Source of the DNA: Pseudarthrobacter sp. NS4
GTDB taxonomy: Bacteria > Actinomycetota > Actinomycetes > Actinomycetales > Micrococcaceae
Assembly: GCF_024758005.1 (NCBI RefSeq)
Contig: NZ_CP103288.1
Span: 3,968,001-4,032,000, forward strand
Direction of reading: 5' to 3'
DNA: 64,000 nucleotides
Shown here: piece after piece, positions 1 through 12,692 of the stretch
How positions within the stretch are numbered: the first letter of the stretch is position 1
Layout: each line of letters begins with the position of its first letter
Program-made: the position numbers and the translations under genes
Notes under the pieces: model-generated
What the model was told of the DNA's origin: nothing
What the model saw: only the letters and a program-made list of their open reading frames with translations
Databases searched by the model: none

Positions 1-1
1 C

Positions 2-235
2 CTTTCGCGCTGGGCCACTCCACTCAGCGGCTCCGAGGACTTCTCCAGGGTGCTTGCCGAGGTGCCCGGCACCTTCGTAGGACTCAGCGCCGTGGCTCCG
101 GGCGGTGATCCGGCAACGTCCCCCTTCAACCACTCCCCTTATGCGACGTTCGACGACGGCGTGCTGGCTGACGGAGCCGCGCTCTACGCCCAGCTCGCCA
201 TCTCGCGGCTTGCCGCGCTTTCAGCGGCGTCGTAA
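2..235 (+). CDS. M20-family amidohydrolase, C-terminal fragment
   Basis: Only the last 77 codons lie in the window; the reading frame is open from base 2 and stops at 233-235. The fragment begins with a GSEDFSRVL segment and continues EVPGTFVGLSA, the usual end of the dimetal-binding domain in M20D amidohydrolases (hippurate hydrolase or N-acyl amino acid amidohydrolase type); the Glu-Asp pair lies near the substrate site in that family. Exact substrate cannot be read from the tail. It sits 60 bases upstream of a permease on the same strand, so transport and hydrolysis of an amide or ureide compound is a reasonable inference. A GC-rich hairpin (237-263) without a T-run separates the two. Confidence 0.75.
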   Translation, partial: LSRWATPLSGSEDFSRVLAEVPGTFVGLSAVAPGGDPATSPFNHSPYATFDDGVLADGAALYAQLAISRLAALSAAS

Positions 236-295
236 CTGCCGGCAGCAGCGCCGCTGCCCGGCACCTCCCTTCGGACCGACCACCAGGAAGTCACC

Positions 296-1585
296 ATGTC
301 CATCACAGTGAACAAACAGCAGTCTGGACGCGCGTCCACCGCGAAGACCATCGTCGGAACAGGCATCGGCAACGCCGTTGAATGGTACGACTGGGCCATC
401 TACGCCACCTTCACGCCGTTCATCGCCAGCCAGCTCTTCAGCAAGGCAGATCCGGCGTCGGCCGTCCTGTCCACCTTGGCGATCTTCGCCGTCGGCTTCG
501 TGGCGCGGCCCTTCGGCGGCTTCCTCTTTGGCTGGATCGGCGACCGGGTGGGCCGCAAGACGTCGATGACGCTCGCCGTCGGCCTGGCATCGCTGGGCAG
601 CCTGATGATCGGCATCGCCCCCACATTCGCAAGTGTCGGCGCATGGGCCTCGCTCATGCTGCTGGTGGCGCGGCTCATCCAGGGCCTGGCGCACGGCGGT
701 GAGCTGCCGTCGTCGCAGACGTACCTTTCGGAGATGGCACCCAAGGAACACCGCGGGTTCTGGGCAACACTGATCTACACCTCCGGGACTGTGGGGATCC
801 TGTTCGGCACCCTGCTCGGCGCTGTCCTGAACATGACACTGACCATCGAAGCCATGAATGCCTGGGGCTGGCGCATCCCGTTCCTGCTGGGCGCCGTGAT
901 GGGCCTGTACGCGCTGATCATGAGGTCACGGCTTCATGAGACCGAGGCCTTTGAGGGTGAATCCACGTCACAGAAGAGGGCACCTATCTGGCCGCAGATT
1001 GTCCGCCACCGCAAGCAGGCGCTGCAGGTCATCGGCCTGACGGTTGGCCTCACAGTGATCTACTACATCTGGGGTGTTGTGGCGCCGAGCTATGCGACGA
1101 CGGCGCTGAAGATCGACCGCGGCGAAGCCCTGTGGGCCGGCGTGATTGCCAACATCGTGTTCATCGCCGCGCTGCCCGTGTGGGGCAAGCTGTCCGACCG
1201 GATCGGGCGTAAAAAGGTGCTGTGGTCCGGCGCGATCGGCTCTGCTTTATTCCACTTCCCGATGACCTGGCTACTGAAGGACTCGGCCTGGCAGCTGGCG
1301 GTGGGCATGTCCGTGATGCTGATCTTCATCGCCGCGAGTGCCGCCATCGTTCCCGCCGTCTACGCCGAACTGTTCCCGACGTCCATCCGCACCGTGGGTG
1401 TTGGCGTCCCGTACTCCATCTGCGTGGCCGTGTTCGGCGGCACCGCCCCCTACCTGCAGCAGTGGCTGGGAACCACCCTTGGCGTGCCGCAGGTGTTCAA
1501 CGTCTACGCTGTGGTGCTGCTGGTCATCAGCGCAGCCTTCGTCTTCACCATCCCGGAGACGAAGGGCAAGGACCTGACGCACTAG
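296..1585 (+). CDS. MFS permease of the metabolite:H+ symporter (MHS) family
   Basis: Predicted 429-residue inner-membrane symporter with about 12 membrane helices. The N-terminal NAVEWYDWAIYA segment and the GWIGDRVGRK loop between helices 2 and 3 are hallmarks of the MHS group (citrate, alpha-ketoglutarate, proline/betaine, shikimate-type carriers). A second copy of the loop motif, KLSDRIGRKK, occurs near residue 305 as expected for the pseudo-symmetric second half. The ATG has an AGGAAG ribosome site. It follows the M20 amidohydrolase and is closed by a strong terminator, so it is probably the last gene of an amidohydrolase-transporter unit. The substrate is not determined; an amide or ureide linked to the catabolic operon downstream is an inference from position only. 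Confidence 0.85.
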   Translation: MSITVNKQQSGRASTAKTIVGTGIGNAVEWYDWAIYATFTPFIASQLFSKADPASAVLSTLAIFAVGFVARPFGGFLFGWIGDRVGRKTSMTLAVGLASLGSLMIGIAPTFASVGAWASLMLLVARLIQGLAHGGELPSSQTYLSEMAPKEHRGFWATLIYTSGTVGILFGTLLGAVLNMTLTIEAMNAWGWRIPFLLGAVMGLYALIMRSRLHETEAFEGESTSQKRAPIWPQIVRHRKQALQVIGLTVGLTVIYYIWGVVAPSYATTALKIDRGEALWAGVIANIVFIAALPVWGKLSDRIGRKKVLWSGAIGSALFHFPMTWLLKDSAWQLAVGMSVMLIFIAASAAIVPAVYAELFPTSIRTVGVGVPYSICVAVFGGTAPYLQQWLGTTLGVPQVFNVYAVVLLVISAAFVFTIPETKGKDLTH

Positions 1586-1606
1586 GATTTCCGGCAGCCA
1601 TTTTAG

Positions 1607-1640
1607 AGGAGCCTCGGCGCATTGCGCCGAGGCTCCTTTT
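1607..1640 (+). terminator. Rho-independent terminator after the MHS permease
   Basis: Perfect 14-bp stem AGGAGCCTCGGCGC (1607-1620) and its complement (1624-1637) with a 3-base ATT loop, followed by TTT. It isolates the permease from the hyi operon. Confidence 0.9.
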
Positions 1641-1702
1641 GGCTATACCGCAAGGACAGGGCTGCTATCGATGGCCTGCGCGCATACCGTAAACGTCCGC
1701 CC

Positions 1703-1732
1703 TTGACTCCCTACCCCACCTTTCCCTACACT
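1703..1732 (+). promoter_or_regulatory. Promoter of the hyi-allB operon
   Basis: TTGACT (1703-1708) and TACACT (1727-1732) are separated by 18 bases, close to a vegetative sigma-70 promoter. The predicted start falls inside the operator boxes that follow immediately, which suits repression by steric block. Confidence 0.6.
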
Positions 1733-1768
1733 TTTCATAAAGCAGAATCTAAATTCCACAAAGCGGAA
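1733..1768 (+). promoter_or_regulatory. Tandem IclR/AllR-like operator boxes upstream of hyi
   Basis: Two related 15-mers lie 21 bp apart: TTTCATAAAGCAGAA (1733-1747) and TTCCACAAAGCGGAA (1754-1768). The second is an imperfect palindrome TTCC-N7-GGAA of the kind bound by IclR-family repressors of allantoin and glyoxylate genes. A very similar pair stands upstream of uraD (17463-17499), where TTCCATGATGCGGAA differs only in the centre. The shared arrangement argues for one regulator acting on both operons; which regulator is unknown. Confidence 0.6.
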
Positions 1769-1829
1769 ACGGTAGAAGTGCCGGGAAGCGCGGGAAGATA
1801 GATCAAAGCCCTCCTCGGAAGGACCTACG

Positions 1830-2630
1830 ATGACGTACACAGTGAACTGCTCCATCCTCCTCACGGAGCTGCCCCTGCTCGAGCGCCCTGCAGCCGCAAA
1901 GGCAGCCGGTTTTGACGCTGTTGAGTTCTGGTGGCCCTTCGATAGCTCCGTCCCCTCCGACTCCCAGGTCACCGAATTCGAGAACGCCATCAAGGACGCC
2001 GGCGTTCAGCTCACCGGCCTGAACTTCAACGCCGGCAACATGCCCGGAGGTGACCGCGGCCTCGTCTCCTGGAAGGGACGCTGCTCCGAGTTCAAGGACA
2101 ACATCGATGTGGTGGCCGGCATCGGCGAGCGCCTGGGCTGCAAGGCCTTCAACGCCCTCTACGGCAACCGGCAGGACGAATTCACCCCCGAAGAGCAGGA
2201 TGAGCTGGCTGCCAGGAACCTGGCAGCAGCAGCCGAAGGCGTCGCCCGCATCGGCGGCACCGTCCTCCTCGAACCCGTCAGCGGCGCACCCAAGTATCCG
2301 CTCCTCACCGCCGCAGACGCACTCAAGGTCATTGCCCGCGTCAAGGCCGAGTCCGGCGCCACCAACATCAAGCTTCTCGCCGACTTCTACCACCTCGCAG
2401 TCAACGGCGACGACGTCGAATCCGTCATCGAAAACCACGCCAGGGACTTCGGCCACATCCAGATTGCCGACAACCCAGGGCGAGGCGCACCCGGCACCGG
2501 CACCCTCCCGCTTGGCGAATGGATCGCCCGCAGCCGCGAACTCGGCTACGAGGGCTACATCGGCCTTGAATACAAGGAACCGCAGGAAACCGCCTTCAGC
2601 TGGGCCATCCGCCAGCGCGTTTCCCAGTAA
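1830..2630 (+). CDS. hyi: Hydroxypyruvate isomerase
   Basis: A 266-residue TIM-barrel enzyme interconverting hydroxypyruvate and tartronate semialdehyde (EC 5.3.1.22), cytoplasmic. Length and sequence fit the Hyi/xylose-isomerase-like family: catalytic Glu in the LLEPVS motif (about E148) and a second Glu in GLEYKEP near residue 250, both metal ligands in the family. The ATG is preceded by GGAAGGA. It is the first gene of the glyoxylate-carboligase operon (hyi-glxR-gcl-kinase-allB), 45 bases before glxR, so it works on the C3 product of glyoxylate carboligase. Control is probably by the tandem boxes 60-100 bases upstream. Confidence 0.93.
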   Translation: MTYTVNCSILLTELPLLERPAAAKAAGFDAVEFWWPFDSSVPSDSQVTEFENAIKDAGVQLTGLNFNAGNMPGGDRGLVSWKGRCSEFKDNIDVVAGIGERLGCKAFNALYGNRQDEFTPEEQDELAARNLAAAAEGVARIGGTVLLEPVSGAPKYPLLTAADALKVIARVKAESGATNIKLLADFYHLAVNGDDVESVIENHARDFGHIQIADNPGRGAPGTGTLPLGEWIARSRELGYEGYIGLEYKEPQETAFSWAIRQRVSQ

Positions 2631-2675
2631 CGGTCCCCACCCGCTCCCCCACAGACTTTCAGAAAGAGAACCATC

Positions 2676-3554
2676 ATGAGCAACGTTGCAGTTATCGGAC
2701 TCGGAATCATGGGCCTGCCCATGGCCATCAACCTGGTCAAGGCCGGCCACACCGTCACCGGCTTCAACCGCAGCCAGGACAAGATCGACAAGCTCGTCTC
2801 CGAAGGCGGCAAGGGCGCCACCAGCATCACTGACGCCGTCAAGGACGCCGACGTCGTCATCACCATGGTCCCGGACTCCCCCGACGTCGAGGGCGTCGTC
2901 AGCGGCAAGGACGGCGTCTTCGCCAACGCTAAGCAGGGCACCCTCTGGATCGACGCGTCCAGCATCCGCCCCGATGTCGCCAAACGCCTCGCCGACGACG
3001 CCCGCGACGCCGGCATCCGCCCCCTCGACGCACCGGTAAGCGGCGGCGAACAGGGCGCCATCGACGCCGCACTCTCCATCATGGTCGGCGGCGAGAAGGA
3101 AGACTTCGACGCAGCACAGGATGTCCTGAACGCCGTCGGCAAGACCATCGTCCACGTGGGCCCCTCCGGCTCCGGCCAGACCGTCAAGGCAGCCAACCAG
3201 CTGATCGTTGCCGTCAACATCGAAGTCCTGGGTGAAGCCATCGCCTTCCTGGAGGCCTATGGCGTGGACACCGACGCCGCCCTCAAGGTCCTTGGCGGCG
3301 GCCTGGCCGGCTCCAAGGTCCTGGACCAGAAGGGCCAGAAGATGCTGGACCGCAACTTCGAGCCCGGCTTCCGCCTCGCCCTGCACCACAAGGACCTGGG
3401 CATCGTTACCTCCGCCGCCCGCGAAGCCAACGTCGCCGTCCCCCTCGGTGCCGTCGTCGCACAGCTCGTCGCCGCCACCGTCAACCAGGGCGACGGCGCA
3501 CTGGACCACTCCGGACTCTTCAAGCAGGTCCTCCAGCTCAGCGGCCGGAAGTAA
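2676..3554 (+). CDS. glxR: 2-hydroxy-3-oxopropionate (tartronate semialdehyde) reductase
   Basis: A 292-residue beta-hydroxyacid dehydrogenase that reduces tartronate semialdehyde to D-glycerate with NAD(P)H. Visible signatures are the Rossmann motif GLGIMG (residues 8-13), the substrate-binding DAPVSGG (118-124) and the catalytic Lys in GQTVKAANQ (K171), all in the usual places. It lies between hyi and gcl, which supports the tartronate semialdehyde assignment over 3-hydroxyisobutyrate dehydrogenase, the main alternative in this family. The product is the substrate of the kinase encoded two genes downstream. Confidence 0.92.
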   Translation: MSNVAVIGLGIMGLPMAINLVKAGHTVTGFNRSQDKIDKLVSEGGKGATSITDAVKDADVVITMVPDSPDVEGVVSGKDGVFANAKQGTLWIDASSIRPDVAKRLADDARDAGIRPLDAPVSGGEQGAIDAALSIMVGGEKEDFDAAQDVLNAVGKTIVHVGPSGSGQTVKAANQLIVAVNIEVLGEAIAFLEAYGVDTDAALKVLGGGLAGSKVLDQKGQKMLDRNFEPGFRLALHHKDLGIVTSAAREANVAVPLGAVVAQLVAATVNQGDGALDHSGLFKQVLQLSGRK

Positions 3555-3577
3555 CCCCGGCCGACAGTAAGGCGACC

Positions 3578-3639
3578 GCCCCGAAACGGGGCACTTCGAC
3601 ACGGACACGCCGGCCGCCGTCGTACATCACGACGGCGGC
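3578..3639 (+). other. Two hairpins in the glxR-gcl intergenic region
   Basis: A 6-bp stem GCCCCG/CGGGGC (3578-3592) is followed by an 11-bp perfect stem GCCGCCGTCGT/ACGACGGCGGC (3613-3639) with a 5-base loop. Neither is followed by a T-run, so they look more like mRNA processing or stability elements, or a weak attenuator, than a full terminator. The 172-base gap is the largest in the operon. Confidence 0.5.
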
Positions 3640-3726
3640 TCCCCCAAAGCGCCCCGCGACAGTTCGCAGGGCTGCTTCAGCACACCCAAAACAGGCTTTC
3701 CCACCAGACTTAAGTAGGAGCACACC

Positions 3727-5505
<1,779 letters not shown>

Positions 5506-5507
5506 CC

Positions 5508-6704
5508 ATGCGCATCGTCATCGCTCCGGACAAGTTCAAGGGATCGCTCTCCGCCCCGGACGTCTGCCTGCACCTGGAAAAGGGGCTGCAGCGCGGCGCC
5601 GGCGGCAACCTTGACATCATCCGGATTCCGGTAGCCGACGGTGGCGAGGGCACCCTCGACGCCGCCGTCGGCTCCGGCTTCACCCGCCGCACCGCAACGG
5701 TAAGCGGCCCTACGGGGCAGCCCGTGGCGGCGGACTTCGCCGTCCGCGGCCACGAGGCCGTCATCGAGATGGCCACAGCCTCCGGGCTGGCGCTGGTCCC
5801 GCAGGTCCTGCGGGGCGGTAAACCGGACTCCACCTCGGCTGCCACGGCCACCAGCCTGGGCACCGGGCAGCTGATTCGTGCCGCCCTGGACGCCGGGTGC
5901 CGCCGGATCATGCTGGGGGTGGGCGGCAGCGCCAGTACCGACGGCGGCGCGGGGCTCCTGCAGGGCCTCGGCGCGAGGTTCCTGGATGCAAGGAACAACG
6001 AACTCCCCCTCGGCGGTGCCGCGCTTGCCAACCTGCACAGCATCGACTTCACCCACTTTGAACCCCGCCTGGTGGACACACGCTTTGTGTTGGCGTCCGA
6101 CGTCGACAATCCCCTGCTGGGCGCCCAGGGCGCCGCGGCGATTTTCGGCCCGCAGAAGGGCGCAACACAACAGGACGTCGGCATGCTCGACGCCGCCCTG
6201 GCCAGGTTTGTCGAAGTCCTGGCCAGGGAAATCGGATTCCGCGCCATCAAGGCAGCGGAGGCTCCCGGAGCCGGGGCGGCCGGCGGTGTTGGCTTCACCG
6301 CCATCGCCGCCCTGGCCGCCAGCCGCCGCCCTGGAATCGACGTCGTCCTCGAATTCACGGGGCTCACCGAACGCCTGGCCGGCGCTGACCTGGTGATCAC
6401 CGGGGAAGGCAGCCTCGATGAACAGAGCCTGCTCGGCAAGACACCCATGGGCGTGGCCAGGGCAGCCGCAGCGCAGGGCGTTCCCGTGGTCGCCGTTTGC
6501 GGCCGGACCACCCTGGCCGACGGCCAGGGAGCGGCCGCCGGATTCAAGGAGATTTTCGCTTTGACGGAACTCGAAAGCAATGTAGACAGGTGCATAGCAG
6601 AGGCTGGACAGCTTCTGGAGCAGCTGGGCACCCAGATCAGCGGGAGGTTGGCGGCCGAGAGGCCCGCCCGCACCCCAAGTACCAAGGAGGACCTCCATGT
6701 CTGA
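5508..6704 (+). CDS. glxK: Glycerate kinase, GarK/GlxK family
   Basis: A 398-residue kinase phosphorylating D-glycerate, the product of glxR, so that the carbons enter lower glycolysis; members of this GarK-type family usually make 2-phosphoglycerate. The N-terminus [16 protein letters not shown] and the inner [17 protein letters not shown] and [19 protein letters not shown] segments are characteristic. The start codon lies two bases after the gcl stop and the 3' end overlaps allB by 8 bases, indicating translational coupling. The protein is slightly longer than E. coli GlxK/GarK (about 380) because of a C-terminal extension of about 15 residues. Confidence 0.93.
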   Translation: MRIVIAPDKFKGSLSAPDVCLHLEKGLQRGAGGNLDIIRIPVADGGEGTLDAAVGSGFTRRTATVSGPTGQPVAADFAVRGHEAVIEMATASGLALVPQVLRGGKPDSTSAATATSLGTGQLIRAALDAGCRRIMLGVGGSASTDGGAGLLQGLGARFLDARNNELPLGGAALANLHSIDFTHFEPRLVDTRFVLASDVDNPLLGAQGAAAIFGPQKGATQQDVGMLDAALARFVEVLAREIGFRAIKAAEAPGAGAAGGVGFTAIAALAASRRPGIDVVLEFTGLTERLAGADLVITGEGSLDEQSLLGKTPMGVARAAAAQGVPVVAVCGRTTLADGQGAAAGFKEIFALTELESNVDRCIAEAGQLLEQLGTQISGRLAAERPARTPSTKEDLHV

Positions 6705-8040
6705 AGACCGTTACGACCTGGTCATCCGGGGCCAGCGCGTTCTGACCACCGCCGGGATCGCCCCGCGTGAGGTAGGCGTCCGCGGCGGAAAGATCGTTGC
6801 CCTCGAACCGCTGGGCAACGGCCTGGCCGGCACCGAGATCATTGAACTCGCCGACGACGAGACGCTGCTCCCCGGCCTGGTGGACACCCACGTCCACGTC
6901 AACGAGCCCGGCCGCACCGAGTGGGAGGGCTTTGCCTCCGCCACCCGTGCCGCCGCAGCCGGCGGCGTGACCACCATCATCGACATGCCGCTGAACTCCG
7001 TCCCGCCCACCACCACCGTGGCAAACCTCAAGCTCAAGCGCGAGGTGGCCGAGGACCAGGCGTTCATCGACGTCGGGTTCTGGGGCGGCGCCATCCCCGG
7101 CAACAAGGCCCACCTCCGGCCCCTGCACGATGAGGGCGTGTTCGGTTTCAAGTGCTTCCTCCTGCACTCGGGCGTGGACGAGTTCCCGCACCTGGACGCG
7201 GACGAGATGGAGGAGGATATGGCCGAGCTGAAGTCCTTCGACTCCCTCATGATCGTCCACGCCGAAGACTCGCACGCCATCGACCGCGCACCACACCCCG
7301 GCGGCGACCACTACGAAACCTTTCTGGCCTCCCGGCCCCGCGGCGCGGAGAACAAGGCCATCGCCGAGGTCATCGAACGGGCCCGCTGGACCGGTGCGCG
7401 TGCGCACATCCTGCACCTGTCCTCGTCGGACGCCCTGCCCATGATCGCCTCCGCCAAGCGCGACGGCGTCAAGCTCACCGTGGAGACGTGCCCGCACTAC
7501 CTCACGCTGATGGCCGAGGAGATCCCGGACGGCGCCACCGCCTACAAGTGTTGCCCGCCCATCCGCGAGGCCTCCAACCGGGAGCTGCTGTGGCAGGGTC
7601 TGCAGGACGGCACCATCGACTGCATCGTCTCGGACCACTCCCCCTCCACCCTGGACCTGAAGGACCTGGAAAACGGGGACTTCGCGGTGGCCTGGGGAGG
7701 CGTCTCGTCACTGCAGCTGGGACTGTCCCTGATCTGGAGCGAAGCGCGGCACCGCGGCATCCCCCTGGAGCAGGTTGTCAGCTGGATGGCGGAGAAGCCC
7801 GCGGGCCTCGCCCGGCTCACCAACAAGGGCCAACTGGCGCTGGGTTACGACGCCGACTTCGCCGTCTTCGCCCCCGATGAAGCCTTCGTGGTGGACGTCT
7901 CCAAGCTCAAGCACAAAAACCCCATCACCCCGTACGACGGCAGAACCCTCTCCGGAGTGGTCCGCAAGACCTTCCTGCGTGGCACCGTGGTGGACGGCCA
8001 GACCCCCACGGGCAAGCTGATCCGCCGCGGCGGAGTGTAA
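6697..8040 (+). CDS. allB: Allantoinase
   Basis: A 447-residue cyclic amidohydrolase opening the hydantoin ring of allantoin to allantoate (EC 3.5.2.5). Metal-binding [10 protein letters not shown] (H65, H67), the FGFKCFL segment carrying the carboxylated Lys bridging the two metals, and the DHSPS aspartate near residue 316 are all present. [10 protein letters not shown] after the metal motif favours allantoinase over dihydropyrimidinase. It starts with a strong AAGGAGG site inside the end of the kinase gene. Being last in the glyoxylate operon fits its place as an upstream step: allantoin, allantoate, then glyoxylate. No allantoate amidohydrolase or ureidoglycolate lyase is visible in this window. 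Confidence 0.93.
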   Translation: MSEDRYDLVIRGQRVLTTAGIAPREVGVRGGKIVALEPLGNGLAGTEIIELADDETLLPGLVDTHVHVNEPGRTEWEGFASATRAAAAGGVTTIIDMPLNSVPPTTTVANLKLKREVAEDQAFIDVGFWGGAIPGNKAHLRPLHDEGVFGFKCFLLHSGVDEFPHLDADEMEEDMAELKSFDSLMIVHAEDSHAIDRAPHPGGDHYETFLASRPRGAENKAIAEVIERARWTGARAHILHLSSSDALPMIASAKRDGVKLTVETCPHYLTLMAEEIPDGATAYKCCPPIREASNRELLWQGLQDGTIDCIVSDHSPSTLDLKDLENGDFAVAWGGVSSLQLGLSLIWSEARHRGIPLEQVVSWMAEKPAGLARLTNKGQLALGYDADFAVFAPDEAFVVDVSKLKHKNPITPYDGRTLSGVVRKTFLRGTVVDGQTPTGKLIRRGGV

Positions 8041-8049
8041 GGACGCGCC

Positions 8050-8730
8050 ATGGCAGTGGAAGTCCACCATCCGCGGACGGTGGCCCGGCCGCGGCTTGCC
8101 GTCGCGGGTGCGGCCACATCGCCGGCGGCAGCCCGCGGGCTGGCTGTCTGGGTGGTCCCGGCGGAAGGCACCAGCCCCGAACTGCTGGCCCGTGCCGCCC
8201 AGCTGGTCCTTGCCAGGGCCCTTCAGACTGCTCCGGAGGCGGAAGTCCATTGGCCCGCCGCCGGAGCTGCCACGTCCGCCGTGGGAGGAGCCGCAGACCA
8301 CTCCTCCCGCACTCCTTCCGCGGCGGAGGCACCTTCCGCCGGCGAACCTGCCCGGACCCACACGGAGGACGACGGCGGCAGCCGGCTGCCGCCGTCGGCC
8401 GGCCCCGTCAGCCGCATGGCGGTGGACCTCGCCGCCGATACCGTCCTGCTGGACGGCAAGGCCGTGCCGCTCACCGGCGTCGAATTCAAGGTGCTCCGCT
8501 ACCTGGTCACCCACCTGTCCCGCACAGTGGGCCGGGAGGAGCTGCAGGAATTCCTGGACTCGTTCGAAACGCCCGGCGCCTCGGCCAGATCCATCGATGT
8601 TTACGTCGGCCGGATCCGCCGGAAGCTCGGCAACGCACGCCATGCCGTTGCCACTGTGCGGGGCGGCGGATACCAGTTCGTACCGGGAAAATGCGCCACC
8701 GTTCGCGGCCCGGCGGAATACTGCATATGA
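8050..8730 (+). CDS. Winged-helix (OmpR-type) DNA-binding protein without a receiver domain
   Basis: The 226-residue protein has a low-complexity Ala/Pro-rich N-terminal half and an OmpR/PhoB-type effector domain at about residues 118-216: SRMAVDLAADTVLLDGK, the GVEFKVLRYLVTH helix, SIDVYVGRIRRKLG recognition helix and VRGGGYQFV wing. There is no aspartate-containing receiver domain, so it is not a classical response regulator. It starts 9 bases after allB, suggesting cotranscription and possibly control of the catabolic operon, but the boxes upstream of hyi resemble IclR sites, so its target is unknown. Confidence 0.7.
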   Translation: MAVEVHHPRTVARPRLAVAGAATSPAAARGLAVWVVPAEGTSPELLARAAQLVLARALQTAPEAEVHWPAAGAATSAVGGAADHSSRTPSAAEAPSAGEPARTHTEDDGGSRLPPSAGPVSRMAVDLAADTVLLDGKAVPLTGVEFKVLRYLVTHLSRTVGREELQEFLDSFETPGASARSIDVYVGRIRRKLGNARHAVATVRGGGYQFVPGKCATVRGPAEYCI

Positions 8731-8811
8731 CGCCGGAGTTGTATCACTGAGCGGGAAGCCGCTTCACTTGATGTCTTGCCAGTAAATGACAAAGTCTTCC
8801 AAAGGAACGCC

Positions 8812-9291
8812 ATGAGCCACACCCTGACCACCAAGCTTCAGCCCGGAACCCAGGCGCCTGATTTCACCCTCAAGGACGCCCAGGGCCGCGAGACTGCCTT
8901 GGCCGACTACCGTGGCAAGAGCGTCATCGTGTACTTCTACCCGAAGGCCGCCACCCCCGGCTGCACCACCGAGGCCTGCGACTTCCGCGACAGCCTGGCC
9001 TCCCTGCAGGGCAAGGGGTACCAGGTTATTGGCATCTCCCCCGACGCACCTGAGGCCCTGGCCGGCTTCACCGGCGACTTTTCCCTGACCTTCCCGCTGC
9101 TCTCCGACGAGGACCACTCAGTTGCCCTGGCCTACGGCGCCTGGGGCGAAAAGCTGGTCAACGGCGAAATCGTCGAGGGAATCGTTCGCTCCACCGTTGT
9201 GGTGGACCCCGAAGGCAACGTCACCCTCGCGCAGTACCAGGTGCAGGCCGACGGCCACGTTGCAGCCCTGAAGGACGCCCTGGGGATCTGA
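8812..9291 (+). CDS. bcp: Thioredoxin-dependent thiol peroxidase (peroxiredoxin Q/BCP)
   Basis: A 159-residue cytoplasmic peroxiredoxin reducing hydrogen peroxide and organic hydroperoxides using thioredoxin. The active site ATPGCTTEACDFRD carries the peroxidatic Cys51 and, five residues on, resolving Cys56, the atypical two-cysteine pattern of the BCP subgroup. ATG 8812 is chosen over 8776 because AAAGGA precedes it and the shorter protein matches family length. It stands alone between the allantoin operon and an acetyltransferase; katG nearby also handles peroxide. Confidence 0.92.
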   Translation: MSHTLTTKLQPGTQAPDFTLKDAQGRETALADYRGKSVIVYFYPKAATPGCTTEACDFRDSLASLQGKGYQVIGISPDAPEALAGFTGDFSLTFPLLSDEDHSVALAYGAWGEKLVNGEIVEGIVRSTVVVDPEGNVTLAQYQVQADGHVAALKDALGI

Positions 9292-9335
9292 CCCTCTCCA
9301 GGCCGGACAATGGCCCTGTTGCCCTCTGGAGACGG

Positions 9336-9364
9336 TTGCCGCTCCCACAGGCCGGTGACAGGAT
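9336..9364 (+). promoter_or_regulatory. Leaderless promoter of the acetyltransferase gene
   Basis: TTGCCG (9336-9341), a 17-base spacer, then CAGGAT (9359-9364); the ATG at 9372 follows after 7 bases, which would make the transcript begin at or next to the start codon. This decides the start of the gene. Confidence 0.5.
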
Positions 9365-9371
9365 GGCGGGC

Positions 9372-9944
9372 ATGGTGATCGAGGTCCGGCCCGCAACCGA
9401 GTTCGAGGACGTCAGGGCAATCGTGGGGCCCAAGCGGGCTGACGCCAACGTCTGCTGGTGCCTGAGTTACCGCATCCCTTCCAAACAGAACCTGGCGCTG
9501 CACGGTACCGAGCGCGGTGAGCTGGTGAAGCAGCTGGTGGCGCAGGATCCCCCGCCCGGAGTGTTGGCGTACGACGGCGGCGAGCCAGTGGGGTGGGCAG
9601 CGGTCCACCCCCGCGGGGACACAAGTTTTGCCACCAACCGCCGAATTCCGCACGTGGACGACCTGGACGTATGGTCCGTGTGGTGCATCCGGGTCCGGCC
9701 AGGGCACCGCGGCAAGGGGATTTCACATTCCCTGTTGACGGGCGCCGTGGAGCTGGCCCGCTCGTACGGGGCACCCGCCGTCGAGGGCTACCCGGTGGAC
9801 AACGGCGGGAAGAAAGTGGACCTCACCATGGCCTACGTGGGCACCCGCAAACTTTTCGAGGACGCAGGCTTCACCAAGGCCGCGGACACGGGCTCGGTAC
9901 TCAACGGCTTCCCGCGTGTGCTGATGCGGCTGGCGCTGGCGTAA
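9372..9944 (+). CDS. GNAT-family N-acetyltransferase
   Basis: A predicted 190-residue acetyl-CoA-dependent acetyltransferase. The core strand-helix VWCIRVRPGHRGKGIS contains the R/Q-x-x-G-x-G/A-type acetyl-CoA loop (RPGHRGKG). A CWCLSY motif near the N-terminus and the YPVDNGGKKVDLTMAYVGT segment are seen in a GNAT subfamily of uncharacterised actinobacterial proteins. Longer starts at 9336 (TTG) or 9363 (ATG) are possible; 9372 is preferred because a promoter of leaderless type is positioned for it. The substrate is unknown. It converges on katG. Confidence 0.75.
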   Translation: MVIEVRPATEFEDVRAIVGPKRADANVCWCLSYRIPSKQNLALHGTERGELVKQLVAQDPPPGVLAYDGGEPVGWAAVHPRGDTSFATNRRIPHVDDLDVWSVWCIRVRPGHRGKGISHSLLTGAVELARSYGAPAVEGYPVDNGGKKVDLTMAYVGTRKLFEDAGFTKAADTGSVLNGFPRVLMRLALA

Positions 9945-9952
9945 GGGGCCGG

Positions 9953-9982
9953 CCGGGCCTGCCACATCAGCAGCAGGCCCGG
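9953..9982. terminator. Bidirectional hairpin between the acetyltransferase gene and katG
   Basis: Perfect 10-bp stem CCGGGCCTGC/GCAGGCCCGG with a 10-base loop between two convergent genes. No T-run, so probably a factor-assisted or weak terminator serving both strands. Confidence 0.6.
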
Positions 9983-9994
9983 ACGGCGTCCCGG

Positions 9995-12355
<2,361 letters not shown>

Positions 12356-12517
12356 TCATGAGAGGACGCCTTGGGGAGAGCCCCCAAGCCCGGCCACGTC
12401 CGATTGACTGGAGCACGGGAAACACCTGGGCGCGGTGCTTGGACGTTGTCCGCGGGCCCGGAAGGAATCATTGTGGGCCGGCGGATTGGCTGAGGCCCTA
12501 TGGCCGCAGGAAACGGG

Positions 12518-12637
12518 CTATGGCTTCTTCCACCATTTGCGGGGCCAGTCTTCGTCGATGGCCCATAACGCCAATAGCAGGGCGTCCACCGTCATGAGTC
12601 CAGCGATGAGGTACGCCCAACCTGTCCACCAACCCAT
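12518..12637 (-). CDS. Small membrane protein, 39 residues
   Basis: An ORF starting MGWWTGWAYL with one membrane helix (about residues 8-26, rich in Leu/Ala) and a positively charged, Trp-rich tail ending WPRKWWKKP. The ATG is preceded by AGGAG at 6 bases, and codon third positions are mostly G or C, both supporting a real gene. Tail charge suggests N-out or a small helical anchor with the tail on the cytoplasmic face. It lies 228 bases upstream of katG on the same strand and may be cotranscribed with it. No family is recognised. A membrane-stress or quality-control peptide is possible but unproven. Confidence 0.6.
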   Translation of the reverse strand: MGWWTGWAYLIAGLMTVDALLLALWAIDEDWPRKWWKKP

Positions 12638-12692
12638 AGCAATCTCCTGACCCGGTAACCCCCAGCCACTCGATTGCTCATAAGTGTGACAC

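Noticed and set aside
1803..3608. 601-codon open frame on the minus strand opposite hyi and glxR
   Set aside because: Its composition mirrors the high-GC codon bias of the real plus-strand genes; no ribosome site or family motif.
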